Assembly (NCBI GenBank): GCA_003693705.1
Contig: RBZT01000419.1
Coordinates: 62,001 to 126,000, forward strand
Source: Polymyxa betae
Taxonomy: Eukaryota > Endomyxa > Phytomyxea > Plasmodiophorida > Plasmodiophoridae
Length of the DNA stretch: 64,000 nt
Direction: 5' to 3'
This document shows, piece by piece, positions 23,690 through 34,089 of this stretch; positions within the stretch are counted from its first letter, which is position 1; each line of letters begins with the position of its first letter. Below the pieces are notes generated by a model. The model was given only the letters and a program-made list of their open reading frames with translations. It was not told the DNA's origin and ran no database searches. A program made the translations under genes and the position numbers.

Positions 23690-25699
23690 TCAAACAGCAT
23701 TGGCTCCAACAGGCAACTCTTTCGCGAGTTCATGTTGATCATCTGCAGACTTGACTAAGCCTTGGCTAATAGGTCTAACTTTCACTTCTGGAACGGCAGC
23801 AGCAGCTTTACTCTCATCATCAAGACGAAGTCCCCGTCTTGGAGGCGCCTCTTTAACTTGAGCTGGTGCCGCTTTTTTCTGCTGCGGTTGTGGAGCTGGC
23901 TCAGGTGCTAGTTGAGGCTTTGAAGGAAGCGCCTTCTTGTCGATAATGATCTGATTTGCCTCGATATCTTTCTTGTCTGCTTCATGGTCTTGGGTTTTGG
24001 CAGCGGCTGCACGAGGCCCACCCCAGGTTCGAACACGGAATGTCATCATTCCATAAACCTGGAATGTAGCCGCCAATATAGGCAATCCGATCAAAATAAT
24101 AGGATAGAACCACATTATCTTGCGTCGTTTGATTTGCCAACCCGTGAACATAACGAAGCCCCAAATTGGCCCGAATATAGCACCACCGTAGAAATACGAG
24201 AAGAATGTGCCATTTCCCCGGAGGAGCTCAAGTAAAAACACATAAATAAAAAGAGGCCCGTTTTTCAGCGCCATCATACCAACAATAGCATTGAGAGCCG
24301 GGAACTGGCGCCATAGAATTGGGGACGTTAGCATGTAGATTTCGTTAGTCACTGTTCCGAGATACCAGCGGCGCCGTTGCTTCATCAAAGACGGGAAAGT
24401 CTCGCACCCTTCGGTTTTGCAACGTGCCGATTGACAAAACCCAATTCTATATTTTTCTGGACGGGACTCCATGATTAAGTGTGTCAGATAACGGTCTTCA
24501 CCAAGATGGGTCCGGTTGAAGTCAAAGGTATCTGAGGCTTCCATTTGGCCGAAATATGACGCTGCCACGCGAGCGAGAGTCTCGAATCGGACCATGGTTA
24601 AAGCACCAGGAAGGCATGATACCGATCCCAGATAATCCTCAGTGTTGCGCTGCAGCATTTGGGACTCGATATATTCAGTGTCTTGCAGAACTTTCCAGAA
24701 ACTATACGTGCCAGCAGTCTTGCATGTGATCAGTCCAGTGAGCGCTTCACGATAAATTCCAGTGTGGCGGTTCAAGTCATGAACAAAGTATGGGATCGCA
24801 TGAACTTCTAATTCAATATCGCTATCAATGAATAGCAATAATGGCTTGACTTCCAGCTTCTTGTACATATCGTTAAGATAGTTGAATGCGCACATCTGGG
24901 CATGTCGTTTACCACCGTGCTTGAAGCGGCATGGGGTCACTTTTAGCTTCCGATACATGATATCGCCGATAATCGGATATTCCTTCGGGTCGCTACTGAC
25001 ACCAAGTTCATCTAAGCCTTCACCGGTCGATAGCTTTTCAAAATCCGGGTTGGGATTTCCACTCATCAGACAGTAAACTACAGAACGATAGAGGGTTGAG
25101 ACTTCATCAGCGTCGAACGCCAATACCAAATGTAGCTTATGAAGAGGATATTTGGACTTAGTAACGGAATTGATAGCGATCATCAAGGTCTCGATAGGCT
25201 CATTGTAGATGGGCATGACGACCGTGACGAATGGAAGACTGTTCTTCTTCTTTCCATCTTCCAGGACTCGAGTGATTTCTGTTTCGGTTGGAGCACGACG
25301 ATAGGAGTCGGTTGCGCAACCGACTTTGAACCACGTAATGAGTACAAGCACGAACGGCTCAAATTGCAGGATTCGATACATCAGTCCTGACATCGGATCC
25401 CAAGGGCTGCCCCAGAATGCATTACGAAAGTTCATTGTTGAGAGCAGTAGTCCATAGATGCCCACGTTATAACATACGTAAACAGTCAGGAACAGGGCAG
25501 CAATAGCCCTTGTAGCGAACGAAGAAGGCTGGTTTTTCTCGCCTGTCCGAATGACATTGACTAATGTGATCACGTAGGTGATGAAATAACTCCAGGCATG
25601 CATGAAGGCAACGAGCAGAAAAAGCCAGACGATGGCGTAGACGGCTATTTGGCCGTAAGATGACCAGAACTCATCGACGATGTCGTTGAAGGTTGCCAT
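23690..25699 (-). CDS. Family-2 glycosyltransferase, chitin-synthase-like
   Basis: An intronless gene of 669 residues. N-terminal hydrophobic helices (about residues 15-120) precede a GT2 catalytic domain: VVMPIYNEP, the Asp in LVLAFDADEV, the DxD-type LLFIDSDIE, SVSCLPGALTMVRFE, HLGEDRYLTHLIM (the ED of the catalytic base motif) and MKQRRRWYLGTVTNE (QxxRW product-binding motif). More membrane helices follow, then a disordered Pro/Ala/Lys-rich tail. These motifs are those of processive beta-glycan synthases; CLPG, EDRYLT and QRRRW are closest to fungal chitin synthases. The enzyme should polymerise UDP-GlcNAc, or a related sugar, at the plasma membrane for cell-wall synthesis. It lacks the myosin motor and cytochrome b5 domains of class V-VII enzymes. 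Hyaluronan or another glycan as product cannot be excluded. Confidence 0.85.
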   Translation of the reverse strand: MATFNDIVDEFWSSYGQIAVYAIVWLFLLVAFMHAWSYFITYVITLVNVIRTGEKNQPSSFATRAIAALFLTVYVCYNVGIYGLLLSTMNFRNAFWGSPWDPMSGLMYRILQFEPFVLVLITWFKVGCATDSYRRAPTETEITRVLEDGKKKNSLPFVTVVMPIYNEPIETLMIAINSVTKSKYPLHKLHLVLAFDADEVSTLYRSVVYCLMSGNPNPDFEKLSTGEGLDELGVSSDPKEYPIIGDIMYRKLKVTPCRFKHGGKRHAQMCAFNYLNDMYKKLEVKPLLLFIDSDIELEVHAIPYFVHDLNRHTGIYREALTGLITCKTAGTYSFWKVLQDTEYIESQMLQRNTEDYLGSVSCLPGALTMVRFETLARVAASYFGQMEASDTFDFNRTHLGEDRYLTHLIMESRPEKYRIGFCQSARCKTEGCETFPSLMKQRRRWYLGTVTNEIYMLTSPILWRQFPALNAIVGMMALKNGPLFIYVFLLELLRGNGTFFSYFYGGAIFGPIWGFVMFTGWQIKRRKIMWFYPIILIGLPILAATFQVYGMMTFRVRTWGGPRAAAAKTQDHEADKKDIEANQIIIDKKALPSKPQLAPEPAPQPQQKKAAPAQVKEAPPRRGLRLDDESKAAAAVPEVKVRPISQGLVKSADDQHELAKELPVGANAV

Positions 25700-26056
25700 G
25701 ATGGGTCTGCAGTGAATCCATAGCCCGAAAAAAAACGTCTTTCAGATGGCGCGCGTGCCATTTCGTTGACTCCATCGTGCTGGACCATGGAGGTCGGAAG
25801 CGGGATCTGGACGCAATCAACATCTATATCCATGTAGAAAATGGTGATGCCTTTGTATAATGACAGTCGCGTTTGACCATGATAAGTGGACCTTTACGTT
25901 GCAGGAGGCCGATCAAAATAGCACAGTGGGAGACGCCTTCAAGGGGCCGCACACGTCACTTCTCCCTGTTGCGGCCTGGCCTCCTGCGAGTTACGTACCC
26001 CTTTGACATTCACAGACTCTAACATCATCACATCCAAATCAAAATAGTCATTCGCA

Positions 26057-27142
26057 ATGGCTGATGTCATTGAGCCAGTCGGATCTCGAGGCGAGCCTAT
26101 CATCAATGTCAAGTCGCTGCGCATGCGGTTCGAACATGGGAACCAAGAGGGTGTCAATGCTGAGAAATCTCTGAACCTCGAAGTCGCTACGAAAGCAAGC
26201 GAAGGTATCAAGAAATTCGAATCGTTGGCCAAGAACGATCCAGGACAAAAGCTCAACGAATCAATTAGTCACTCGCTCAGTAGATCGGCTTCTGGAAGAG
26301 GGTCAATTCGTATCGGAAGTCTTAGGCATAAATTTGAATCTCTAGCGAATCGATCACTTCCGTCTGATTTATTTAACTTACCGGGTGAACTTGACGACGA
26401 CGGCATTCTCGATAATTCCTTAAACAACCTCGAGCCTGTTCCTGATGATCCCGCACGAGAATCCCCTCAAGCTTCAGATGTGAAGACAGAGACCGACTCT
26501 ACGCCCTTGGAGGGCGAAGCTGACGTTGCTGCTGATAACAATAACGCTTTATTGCCAGAACCTTCGACTGAAGAACAAGGTGAACTCGCTGCTTTTAAAG
26601 AAGAGATCAGCAAGGATATGAGCACATTTAGTGTCACAAGTGAAGACTCTTTCGATGATTCTGTCCCTGCGCTATGTCTAAAAGACGAAATCGAAAACGC
26701 CGAGGCATGTCAAATCTCCTCCGACATCGGCGAAGAGCATCTTGACATGCTCAACGCCGAACCCACCCTTACTGAAACTAAAGACACTATTGAGATTACC
26801 TCTGCGCAGCTGTTACAAGCTGCTGATGGGCTTGATACACCGGAGGGTGCTTCCGAAGAAGTCAACGAATCCCCTGCTCTTATTTCAAATCCTAGTATTG
26901 TCTCGACAGTCCCCACCCAAGACAAAATTAAGGAAGCAGCTTGTGTTCCATTTTCTGGGGAACAAGAAAATGTTCCTGTCGAGGGCATTCCAAAAGTGCA
27001 AGATAAGACGGAAGGTGAGTCGGATAACTGTAAACTCGAGATTCATTCCGACAATGAGCGCATTCCGATTGAAAGAAGTCTGCCTTCTCCTGTCAAGCGA
27101 GGATTCTTTGTACGTCTCTTCACCTGCGGCACTGCAATTTAG
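26057..27142 (+). CDS. Acidic, disordered protein with two LRxxFE motifs, unknown function
   Basis: A single-exon frame of 361 residues, divergent from the chitin-synthase-like gene (357 bp apart). I do not recognise a family. Two short related motifs stand near the N-terminus: INVKSLRMRFEHG and RIGSLRHKFESLAN, with a third weak copy GIKKFESLAKN. The rest is rich in Glu, Asp, Ser and Pro and predicted disordered. It ends in a basic-hydrophobic tail (PVKRGFFVRLFTCG) with a Cys that could be lipid-modified. Repeated (S/V)-L-(R/K)-x-(R/K)-F-E motifs in disordered proteins usually serve as short linear binding sites, for example in cytoskeletal adaptors; here that is inference only. Confidence 0.65.
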   Translation: MADVIEPVGSRGEPIINVKSLRMRFEHGNQEGVNAEKSLNLEVATKASEGIKKFESLAKNDPGQKLNESISHSLSRSASGRGSIRIGSLRHKFESLANRSLPSDLFNLPGELDDDGILDNSLNNLEPVPDDPARESPQASDVKTETDSTPLEGEADVAADNNNALLPEPSTEEQGELAAFKEEISKDMSTFSVTSEDSFDDSVPALCLKDEIENAEACQISSDIGEEHLDMLNAEPTLTETKDTIEITSAQLLQAADGLDTPEGASEEVNESPALISNPSIVSTVPTQDKIKEAACVPFSGEQENVPVEGIPKVQDKTEGESDNCKLEIHSDNERIPIERSLPSPVKRGFFVRLFTCGTAI

Positions 27143-27626
27143 TCGAGTGAATGGGTTTTAATATAAACTTCTATTGCCTGACACCTGTATGCAAATAATC
27201 AGCAACGTTTTGGCGAAAGATAACTGAAGTTTTCGATGATATTCATAACAAAATACGATTCTTCCCAATGTGAAACCAATATTGAGCGAACTCTCATTCT
27301 TCCAGGGAACGAACAAGGCTTATATGAGCTTGGCTGTTTCCGGTTGAAGTTGAGATGGACTTGCTCAGAACATCTGGTCACCATGATGATAAATTTTTCA
27401 TGTTGCCGAATATCTAAAAAACACACCGTTACAAACTTCAGTACTGTTAGGTAAATATTTCGGTTACAAGTGAGTTCTGTTGAAAAAAAGGTTCTTTATC
27501 TGGGCGAAATCATGAAATAGACTTGTCCAGTTGACGTCATGTGATTGAGGCACACGCCAGAAATATCGTTCGACTAGAAATATTGCCATTACGATCATCT
27601 GTCAATCTGCACAACTTTTCAGAAAG
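27143..27626. other. Intergenic stretch, nothing recognised
   Basis: About 480 bases between two plus-strand genes. Only short chance frames are present; no RNA gene or repeat was seen. Confidence 0.4.
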
Positions 27627-28061
27627 ATGCTGAATGCTGCTGACCATCATGAAGAAAGCATTTATTCAAAGCTTCTAAGTCAAGATGCCAATCTGGAGGA
27701 AGCTTTGGGAGACGAGTTCACCGATTCCGAAACCAAGGGCACTGATGAACGTACTGCCTGGATCAATTGTGGTTTATCAGTTATCATCCAATGGCACGTC
27801 CCGTTAGTCCTGTACATGCTGACCAAGTTGGGAACCCAGATGGAATCGGCACCTATCGGGCTGCTTTGGTATTCGTCCGAGCTTTTCTGGCTCTTCTTTT
27901 TCGACGCGTGCTGCATTCATTTGGTTTGGGCGTACTTCCGCCACGACAATCCAGACAGCGCCATCGAGCTTCACTTGAGAATTCTGATGATCGTATCAAT
28001 TATATGGGACTGCATCGTTATCGGATTTGTGGGAGCCGCCAACTTTGGGCTTGTTGGGTGA
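27627..28061 (+). CDS. Small multi-pass membrane protein, unknown
   Basis: A single-exon frame of 144 residues. The first 48 residues are acidic and hydrophilic (LLSQDANLEEALGDEFTDSE). Three hydrophobic segments follow: about 50-72 (LSVIIQWHVPLVLYMLTKLG), 80-103 (LLWYSSELFWLFFFDACCIH) and 118-142 (LMIVSIIWDCIVIGFVGAAN). Aromatic residues and a conserved-looking SELFWLFFFD suggest a real membrane protein. I recognise no family. An in-frame stop just beyond the last helix gives a very short C-terminal tail. Confidence 0.6.
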   Translation: MLNAADHHEESIYSKLLSQDANLEEALGDEFTDSETKGTDERTAWINCGLSVIIQWHVPLVLYMLTKLGTQMESAPIGLLWYSSELFWLFFFDACCIHLVWAYFRHDNPDSAIELHLRILMIVSIIWDCIVIGFVGAANFGLVG

Positions 28062-28120
28062 AGAATGAACTTGACTTTACATAGATATAAATAAATAATT
28101 AAAGACATGAAAGATTGTTA

Positions 28121-29022
28121 TCATCTCCAGAACTGCGACACAATTTCCACAATCCTGAGAGAAACAGCTGCTCTAGCCTCCTCTGTTTTGTTTATGACAG
28201 ACTCGAGCTTCGATTGTAACATCCGATCAGCAGCGAGACCATTGATTACGGCCAGCATTGTTTGCTGTTCCACATCATTGACCCGCCTTCTTGGTGGCAT
28301 AACCCGATTTAGACCAACTTTTCCAACTAGATCGGCCATTTGACCAAAGTGATCTGCCGCTTTCGACGCTGTTTGCAGCATCTGCAACAGTTCGGCGATT
28401 GAGTCAAGACTATCAGAGGAGTTGGACTCCAGTGTTAAACACATATCGACTCGGGATGCGATCTGCCGCCGTTCACCACCTAGTTCCTATCGATGATACT
28501 CAAAATAGATAGAGCGGCAGAAAAGACTGCTGTACTTTGAGGTCGCATCCAACAGGTGAGGGCATCTGATGCAACTGTAAACTATTCATACTAATTAACG
28601 TCTCACGAGCAACACGGATCCTTTCATCGACGTCCTCAAGTTGGCTAGTTGCAGCATCAAGATCCACTCGAATCTGCTTCAATGATTCGTAGATGCGATC
28701 TTGCCTTTTTTGTGCCTAATGTGCCTAAACTCTTGTTGGGTAAAACGAAGCAGGTTCCACATACAAGTCTTCGGAGTAGTTTTCGATCGGAGTGAGAACG
28801 TTCAAGAATGGCGGCGATATGTTGGCGAGATTCATCCATTAAAGTTGAGAGTTCATCGCGTGTCCGCTCTAAGCGATCAACAATGGCATCGGCATGCGCG
28901 ATCCCAATATCAACAACCGTGACCGCATCCAGGGCGTGAGCCAGTTGTTTGGCTAGGAGCTCTTCAATGGTGGCTAGCGCATCGGATGGCGTTTCCCTGA
29001 ACGTATTTAAACATTCTAGCAT
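28121..29022 (-). CDS. Coiled-coil protein of unknown function (BLOC/BORC-like shape)
   Basis: Three exons (29022-28765, 28715-28536, 28462-28121) with introns of 49 and 73 bp join in phase to 259 residues. The chain is helical throughout with long heptad runs: AIVDRLERTRDELSTLMDES, KQIRVDLDAATSQLEDVDER and SIAELLQMLQTASKAADH. A small basic patch (NRVMPPRRRVND) lies near residue 200. The size and all-helical build resemble BLOC-1/BORC or kinetochore-type subunits, but I see no decisive motif. The first two exon joins are strong; joining the third exon at 28462 is less certain, and it might be a separate gene. It converges with the small membrane-protein gene, 59 bp away. Confidence 0.5.
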
Positions 29023-29239
29023 GGAGTGTTAGGCCGAAGACGAAGGCCGAGTGGTGACGACGGACTGCGTTCTATCCAATGTCTCGCAAGCAGAAAAAAG
29101 ACTCGCAGGCGAAAACAGTTTCACTCGAAGGTTTCTGCAGTTAGAGCAGTGATGGAAATCATTTCCTGCTGTCATGATCATCAACATCAGGTTTACCATG
29201 ACTGTAAAGAGAGGCTGCGCCTCCAGCCTTAGAGTCGTA

Positions 29240-29677
29240 TGGTGCCCACTGTCTTAAACCGCCAACTTTGATGGAAAGTCCAATTCAGAATCCAAAAGTC
29301 CGTACGCAGTTTTTCGGAATTTGGCTCAAAATGCCCAAGATTTTTGCTTTTTTCGGAGGCCAAAAGGTTAAGGATTCTAGCCACGGAGCAGACGGAGTTT
29401 TATTTTTCTGACTGTGCAAATAAAACGCCCGTAAAAGTTTTTTGTGCGCTCACTGTGCAATAGGGATAGTCCAAAAAATTTCCGTTCCCTTATCTCGAAA
29501 AACAGCGATAACTTCATGAGTATTTATTTTCACAAAGAAATCGAAGTATTTTTGAGCTCGGATTGATGAGATCTGACGAAATATGCTGTATTTACCCCAT
29601 TGTGGATCTCATTGAGGATTTTATCGGCTGCGCTTTCCTCTCTATCAAAAGTAGGCGGTTTAAGATAGTGGGCACCA
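29240..29677. mobile_element. MITE-like element with terminal inverted repeats and TA target duplication
   Basis: A 438-bp non-coding element is bounded by imperfect inverted repeats of about 33 bp that begin TGGTGCCCACT on each end and differ at only two bases and one indel. TA dinucleotides flank both ends (29238-29239 and 29678-29679). This is the layout left by Tc1/mariner-type transposases. There is no internal transposase frame, so it would depend on one elsewhere. It lies directly after the 3' end of the ABCG gene. Confidence 0.7.
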
Positions 29678-29694
29678 TAGTATCATTTATTAGG

Positions 29695-32571
29695 TCAACG
29701 GCTTCGCCGCTTGCGACGGCGAAGGCCTTGCGTCGGATGCGATCGGCTATTGTATACGATGAAGAATAGCCCGATGACTCGAAGGGTCGCGTATATGATT
29801 ATGTTGGCCCAAATAAATGTCCAGAGATCCGCTGATGCTAGCGAATACATGTTATGTAGAGCCTGTTGGCCTGTTGTCATTGGGCAAACCGAGGCGCCAT
29901 TGGCCAAGTGCAGGTATTCATCACCGCTGCAGTATAGCTCCAATCCATCTAGCTCATTGATTAGCAGCGCCCCGAGGGCGTACTTGAACCTTCCAGGTGG
30001 TTTCAGTTTTCCCAATATAAGATGATACGTCTGGCTTACGGGGAGATGTATTCTATCCAGCGTAAAGCAACAGATATAGAAACAGTGTTCACTAGAAATC
30101 CAGAGAACACTACCAGTGGCATCATTATCAAAGCTGCATAATGAGTATTAATCGCTCATACAATAAATTAGCCTCGAACTCACAAGCGCTTCCTGCGGCC
30201 ACCTGTGGATTAGGGAATACACATCCAATCATGATGCCAAGAGCATCACACGTACACATTCCAAGGCACATGATAAGCATAAACATCCCAAACTTGTACC
30301 AACTTGACTGGAATCCAATCATTGGATAGCTGATTGATGACATCAGCATGGCTTGGATTGTTAAGAAGGGCATTTCTGTGATGCCTTTACTTATGAAATA
30401 CGCAGACTGCTGAAGCATTAGAATGAACCGGGAAGGCAAATATGCCTTACAGGATGATACAGATGGTAAAATTCCTTCGTTGCTAAAGGGTATTCTTCTG
30501 GAAGCTAGAAATAACTCTCAATGCCACATTAAATCCAAATTATCAGTTTACCAGTCTCACAGCATCCAAGGCGGACCCCATTCCAATTGAAAGCATCATG
30601 AAGAAAGCTGCACCACCTCGGTCGCGAATGGATTTCTGCAGAAAATCACATAATATCCAACATGCAAGATCATTCCTTGCCTGATCGTTTCCAATGTTTG
30701 TAAAAAGTGCTCCACATAACAGACCCGCAACAATAGTTTTTATCAAGCGCACCCTCAAAAGCTTTGGCTGCCGAATGTAGTTAATCACATTCCTTCTACA
30801 AACATGACGAAGTTGGTGGAGCCAATTCACTCGAACTTTGGTCTTATGAGTTGGCAGTATGTGAGATGACCGTTGAGTAGAACAATTGTTGTTCGGCTGC
30901 CTTGAAGCCTCAGATAGAATCTTTTCAATTCTACTACGTGCTTGCTCTATATTGCCACTGTTGTCTTCATTCCAGTGAATGCTTAACAAGTTAACTAAAG
31001 CAATCGTAAGGATTAAACTCAGGACGGTACAACGATTTTCATACTATAATATTCACATGGGTTTGTATAAGCAGGGAGCGTGAACCCGATTCTAGAGAAA
31101 TACAGTATGGAATCATCAGGTGGTCCGAAGAATGCACTGCTGCCACCGGAAAGTAGCAGAACGCGGTCGAATAACCGAAACAGTTCCATGGTCGGCTGAT
31201 GGATTGATGCAATTATCGTTCGCCCGTCATTAGCTAGTCTGCGAAGACTCAGGATTACTGACTGTAGGACAGCATTAAATCTTCTCAAAGAAGACGAAAA
31301 ACAGTAACGACCTCTGCCGTTGAAGAATCTAATGCCGATGTAGGTTCTGTATGGTACCGATTTTGAGTTAAACTGTTTATACAGCGGAACCAGGATTTAA
31401 TTTACCATCTAAAAAAATTAATCTTGGGTTTGTGACCAATTCGACGGCTATTGAAGTTCTAACGTCCATCTTCAGTATTTGGGTGTCGACCACATTGATA
31501 CAGACCGTTTCCGTTCACCACCTGAAATTCCCTTGAGGTTTTTTCCGCCAATAACGCGATCTGCACATGTTTCCAAGCCTAATATCCCCAGGACCCTGGC
31601 ATTGGACTAAATATCAATTGCATTTTTTGAGGATTGTCTAGCCCTATTTACCTTTCAGTTGTGGATCTTCTCGTTTTCAGATCAATATCTGGTTTAGTGA
31701 TATCAACAACGAAGTCGACTGATTCTCGTGGTGTCAAGGTCTCCATCAAAATGTCGTTCTGCCGGACCTATAGTGATAAATAATACTTAATACGGAATCA
31801 GCCGTGTTTGCAACGCTTCTTACGTATCCAGTTATTCTAGAAAATGATATTGGATCAATTGGGCCTTGATCAACGAGAATCTGCCCAGTTTGAACCTGAT
31901 TTCTGCTAGTAGAAAGCTGATGGCATAATGCATTCAACAAGGTCGTTTTTCCACATCCTATGAACAATGAGCATTTATATTCCACAGTGGATAAGAACAT
32001 ATTGCTTATTGATAGAACAAATCAAACTAGTTGAAATTTCCGAAATTCAGCGAAAACGGCCTTCTTTGCAAGACATTGATCAGAATAATCTCACCACTAG
32101 GCCCCATGATAGCAAATAATTCTCCAGGTTTAACAAATCCCGATAAGTTTGACAAAACCGGTTGTCCATCGATCTGTGAAAGCAGCCATGATTCTATGAG
32201 GAAACGACTGTGCGGTTACGAAATGATCTTACAATAACTGAGAGGTGTTCCCAATCTAGACGAACACCTTTGTCTTGGAGACTTCTATTTGAATCCAGAT
32301 CATGCAAACCGAAACTTCCGATGGTTCGCATCTGGCTGATTCGTCGCGATTGGCCAGCCTCGCCAACTTTAACGAAATTCGATGTGGGATCTTCAAGTAC
32401 GACTTCATCAATTGGAATTGGAAATGAATCATCGCGATGCGCTGGATCGGTATTGCTGCGACTATCAGACAATGATTGGATCTTAATTTCTCCACCATTA
32501 TCACCAAAGGGAACGATCTGGTCAGTCCCCGGAGGTGCTGACATCCCTGTAGTCCATCGTCTGAACGACAT
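29695..32571 (-). CDS. ABCG-type (white-like) half transporter
   Basis: A multi-exon gene with the ABC domain first and membrane domain second, as in the ABCG/white family. The nucleotide-binding domain has Walker A (GPSGCGKTTLL, split by an intron after the second Gly at about 32070), the Q-loop (TGYVQQNDILMETLTPRESVDF, also across an intron), the signature ISGGERKR, Walker B plus D-loop (LIFLDEPTSALDSST) and the H-loop (ASIHQPT). The membrane half has several hydrophobic stretches and the intracellular KxxRRNVINYIRQPKLL segment. It ends RRRKRRSR at 29695. ABCG half transporters dimerise to export lipids, sterols or xenobiotics. I take the ATG at 32571 as the start, but one 24 bases downstream is possible. 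Not every exon border in the membrane half was resolved. Confidence 0.82.
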
Positions 32572-33039
32572 TAAAAAGTACACAAGATCGAACTTGCAAG
32601 AATCTGGCTAATTTCATCCTGCAGGACAATAACTGCCCAACGCTGATCGAATGAAAGAGCTCGTAAATGTCAACTATCTGGCTTCTGGACGGTTCCGTCC
32701 ACTGCCTGAGCCAGACGAGTTGTCGAACGCCAACATTCCAGCGTCTGCGATGCTCTTGACCGAAACCAGACCGCAATGGCGTATTCGTAAATGAACATAG
32801 CGGAAATATTCGATAATGGAAATGTTTATTAGAAATAAATTATGTTCTGGTTGTGTCGAAGCGCTCCATACGGGAAATTGGCCTACAAGCAATGGGACAC
32901 GTCACACGTTACACTGGAGGTATCAGTTGACAAGTTGATTTCATCAGTCATGAGCGCAACCACAGCCACCCATGACATGACTGACAAGCCTTCAGCCTTG
33001 TCAAAATGTCCTGGTTCAAACTTCAGTTTATACAGTTTA

Positions 33040-33930
33040 TCACTTCACTCGAGACTTGGATTTGATCTTGGCGTCTTCTGCTGCGCGTGTCAGTATCTCA
33101 CGATGGTATTTGCGGGCGCGACGATACGCTGCCACACGCTCACGGCCGATATTCTTGGCCTGGCTTTTATGCCGCCTGTCCAGTTGCATGGCGAAAGCGT
33201 ATAGGTCGCGTTGGGTATCGTCCATATTTTTCATGTTATAGGCTGGGTATCCGCTTCGAAATCGCTCTGCACAGACCTCCGGCCGCGGTAGAAGGCCATG
33301 ATCGACGAATACTTCCAGTGAGGCCTCGAGGCGATGTGATGGCTTTGATCTAGGCTGTATGGACGTAACTACGGATTGCTGGGATGGTGCTGCAGCTGAT
33401 TGCGGTTTAGCGGGACTTAATAGGTCACGAAATAAATCTTCTGGAGCTGCTTCTTGTGCAGTAGCGTTGGGAGAAGTTTGGTCGCCATTGAACTCTGCCA
33501 ATCTGTCTTCAAATGATATATTCTGCTTCGGGACAAACGCCTTCAAATGTTTAAGAGCTTCAGGAACTTTTTGGATAGATTGGAAAGCTCGTCGTATGCT
33601 GTCTGAATGTATACTTGACTGACGAGAATGGGTTCTATGACTTCCTCGCCGTCGAATGGATCGTCGATGGTGTGAATTCGACGCCGTTGAACTTCTGTGT
33701 GTTGAGCCTCTATGTGTCTGCGACAGAGCTTCAGCTATCATTGCTGCCGATGGCTGTGTTTTTAGAGATGTACACGATGAAGAGCTTGGCAATAAGCGAT
33801 CCCTCTGGCCATCGTGAAATCGTCCGACTTTGCGTTTCAATAATCGATACTTGCTATTCTCAGCTCGACGATTGATTATTGATAATTCATGTTCGATTTC
33901 TTCGAACTCAATTATCCACCCTGAGGGCAT
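33040..33930 (-). CDS. Basic, partly disordered protein, unknown
   Basis: A single-exon frame of 296 residues. The N-terminus (MPSGWIIEFEEIEHELSII) is helical. Residues about 85-120 are rich in Ser, Arg and His (HHRRSIRRRGSHRTHSRQSS), a low-complexity stretch like those in RNA-binding or phospho-regulated proteins. The C-terminal 70 residues are a charged helix with AYNMKNMDDTQRDLYAFAMQ and RERVAAYRRARKYHREIL. I recognise no family. It is transcribed in the same direction as the ABCG gene, about 470 bp upstream of it, and divergent from the next gene. Confidence 0.6.
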   Translation of the reverse strand: MPSGWIIEFEEIEHELSIINRRAENSKYRLLKRKVGRFHDGQRDRLLPSSSSCTSLKTQPSAAMIAEALSQTHRGSTHRSSTASNSHHRRSIRRRGSHRTHSRQSSIHSDSIRRAFQSIQKVPEALKHLKAFVPKQNISFEDRLAEFNGDQTSPNATAQEAAPEDLFRDLLSPAKPQSAAAPSQQSVVTSIQPRSKPSHRLEASLEVFVDHGLLPRPEVCAERFRSGYPAYNMKNMDDTQRDLYAFAMQLDRRHKSQAKNIGRERVAAYRRARKYHREILTRAAEDAKIKSKSRVK

Positions 33931-34089
33931 TTTTTTTCAGGTCGTGCCAGACAATGATGGTGGAGGTATGTTCAGGCACGCGTTCTTCCATAAGTTTGTA
34001 TTGAGAATTTCGGAAGTTCTGTTTGGATATTTTGATCGTTAAGAGGTCATGTCAGTACCGGCGATTCTACGAAGAAACACTTATCTGTC

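Noticed and set aside
26742-27161. A 139-codon frame overlapping the acidic protein
   Set aside because: Leu/Arg/Ser-rich shadow of the real frame; the acidic frame is longer, has a proper start and a typical composition.
32842-33204. A 120-codon plus-strand frame
   Set aside because: It starts in the spacer and runs antisense into the 3' end of the basic-protein gene; no motif and no splice support.
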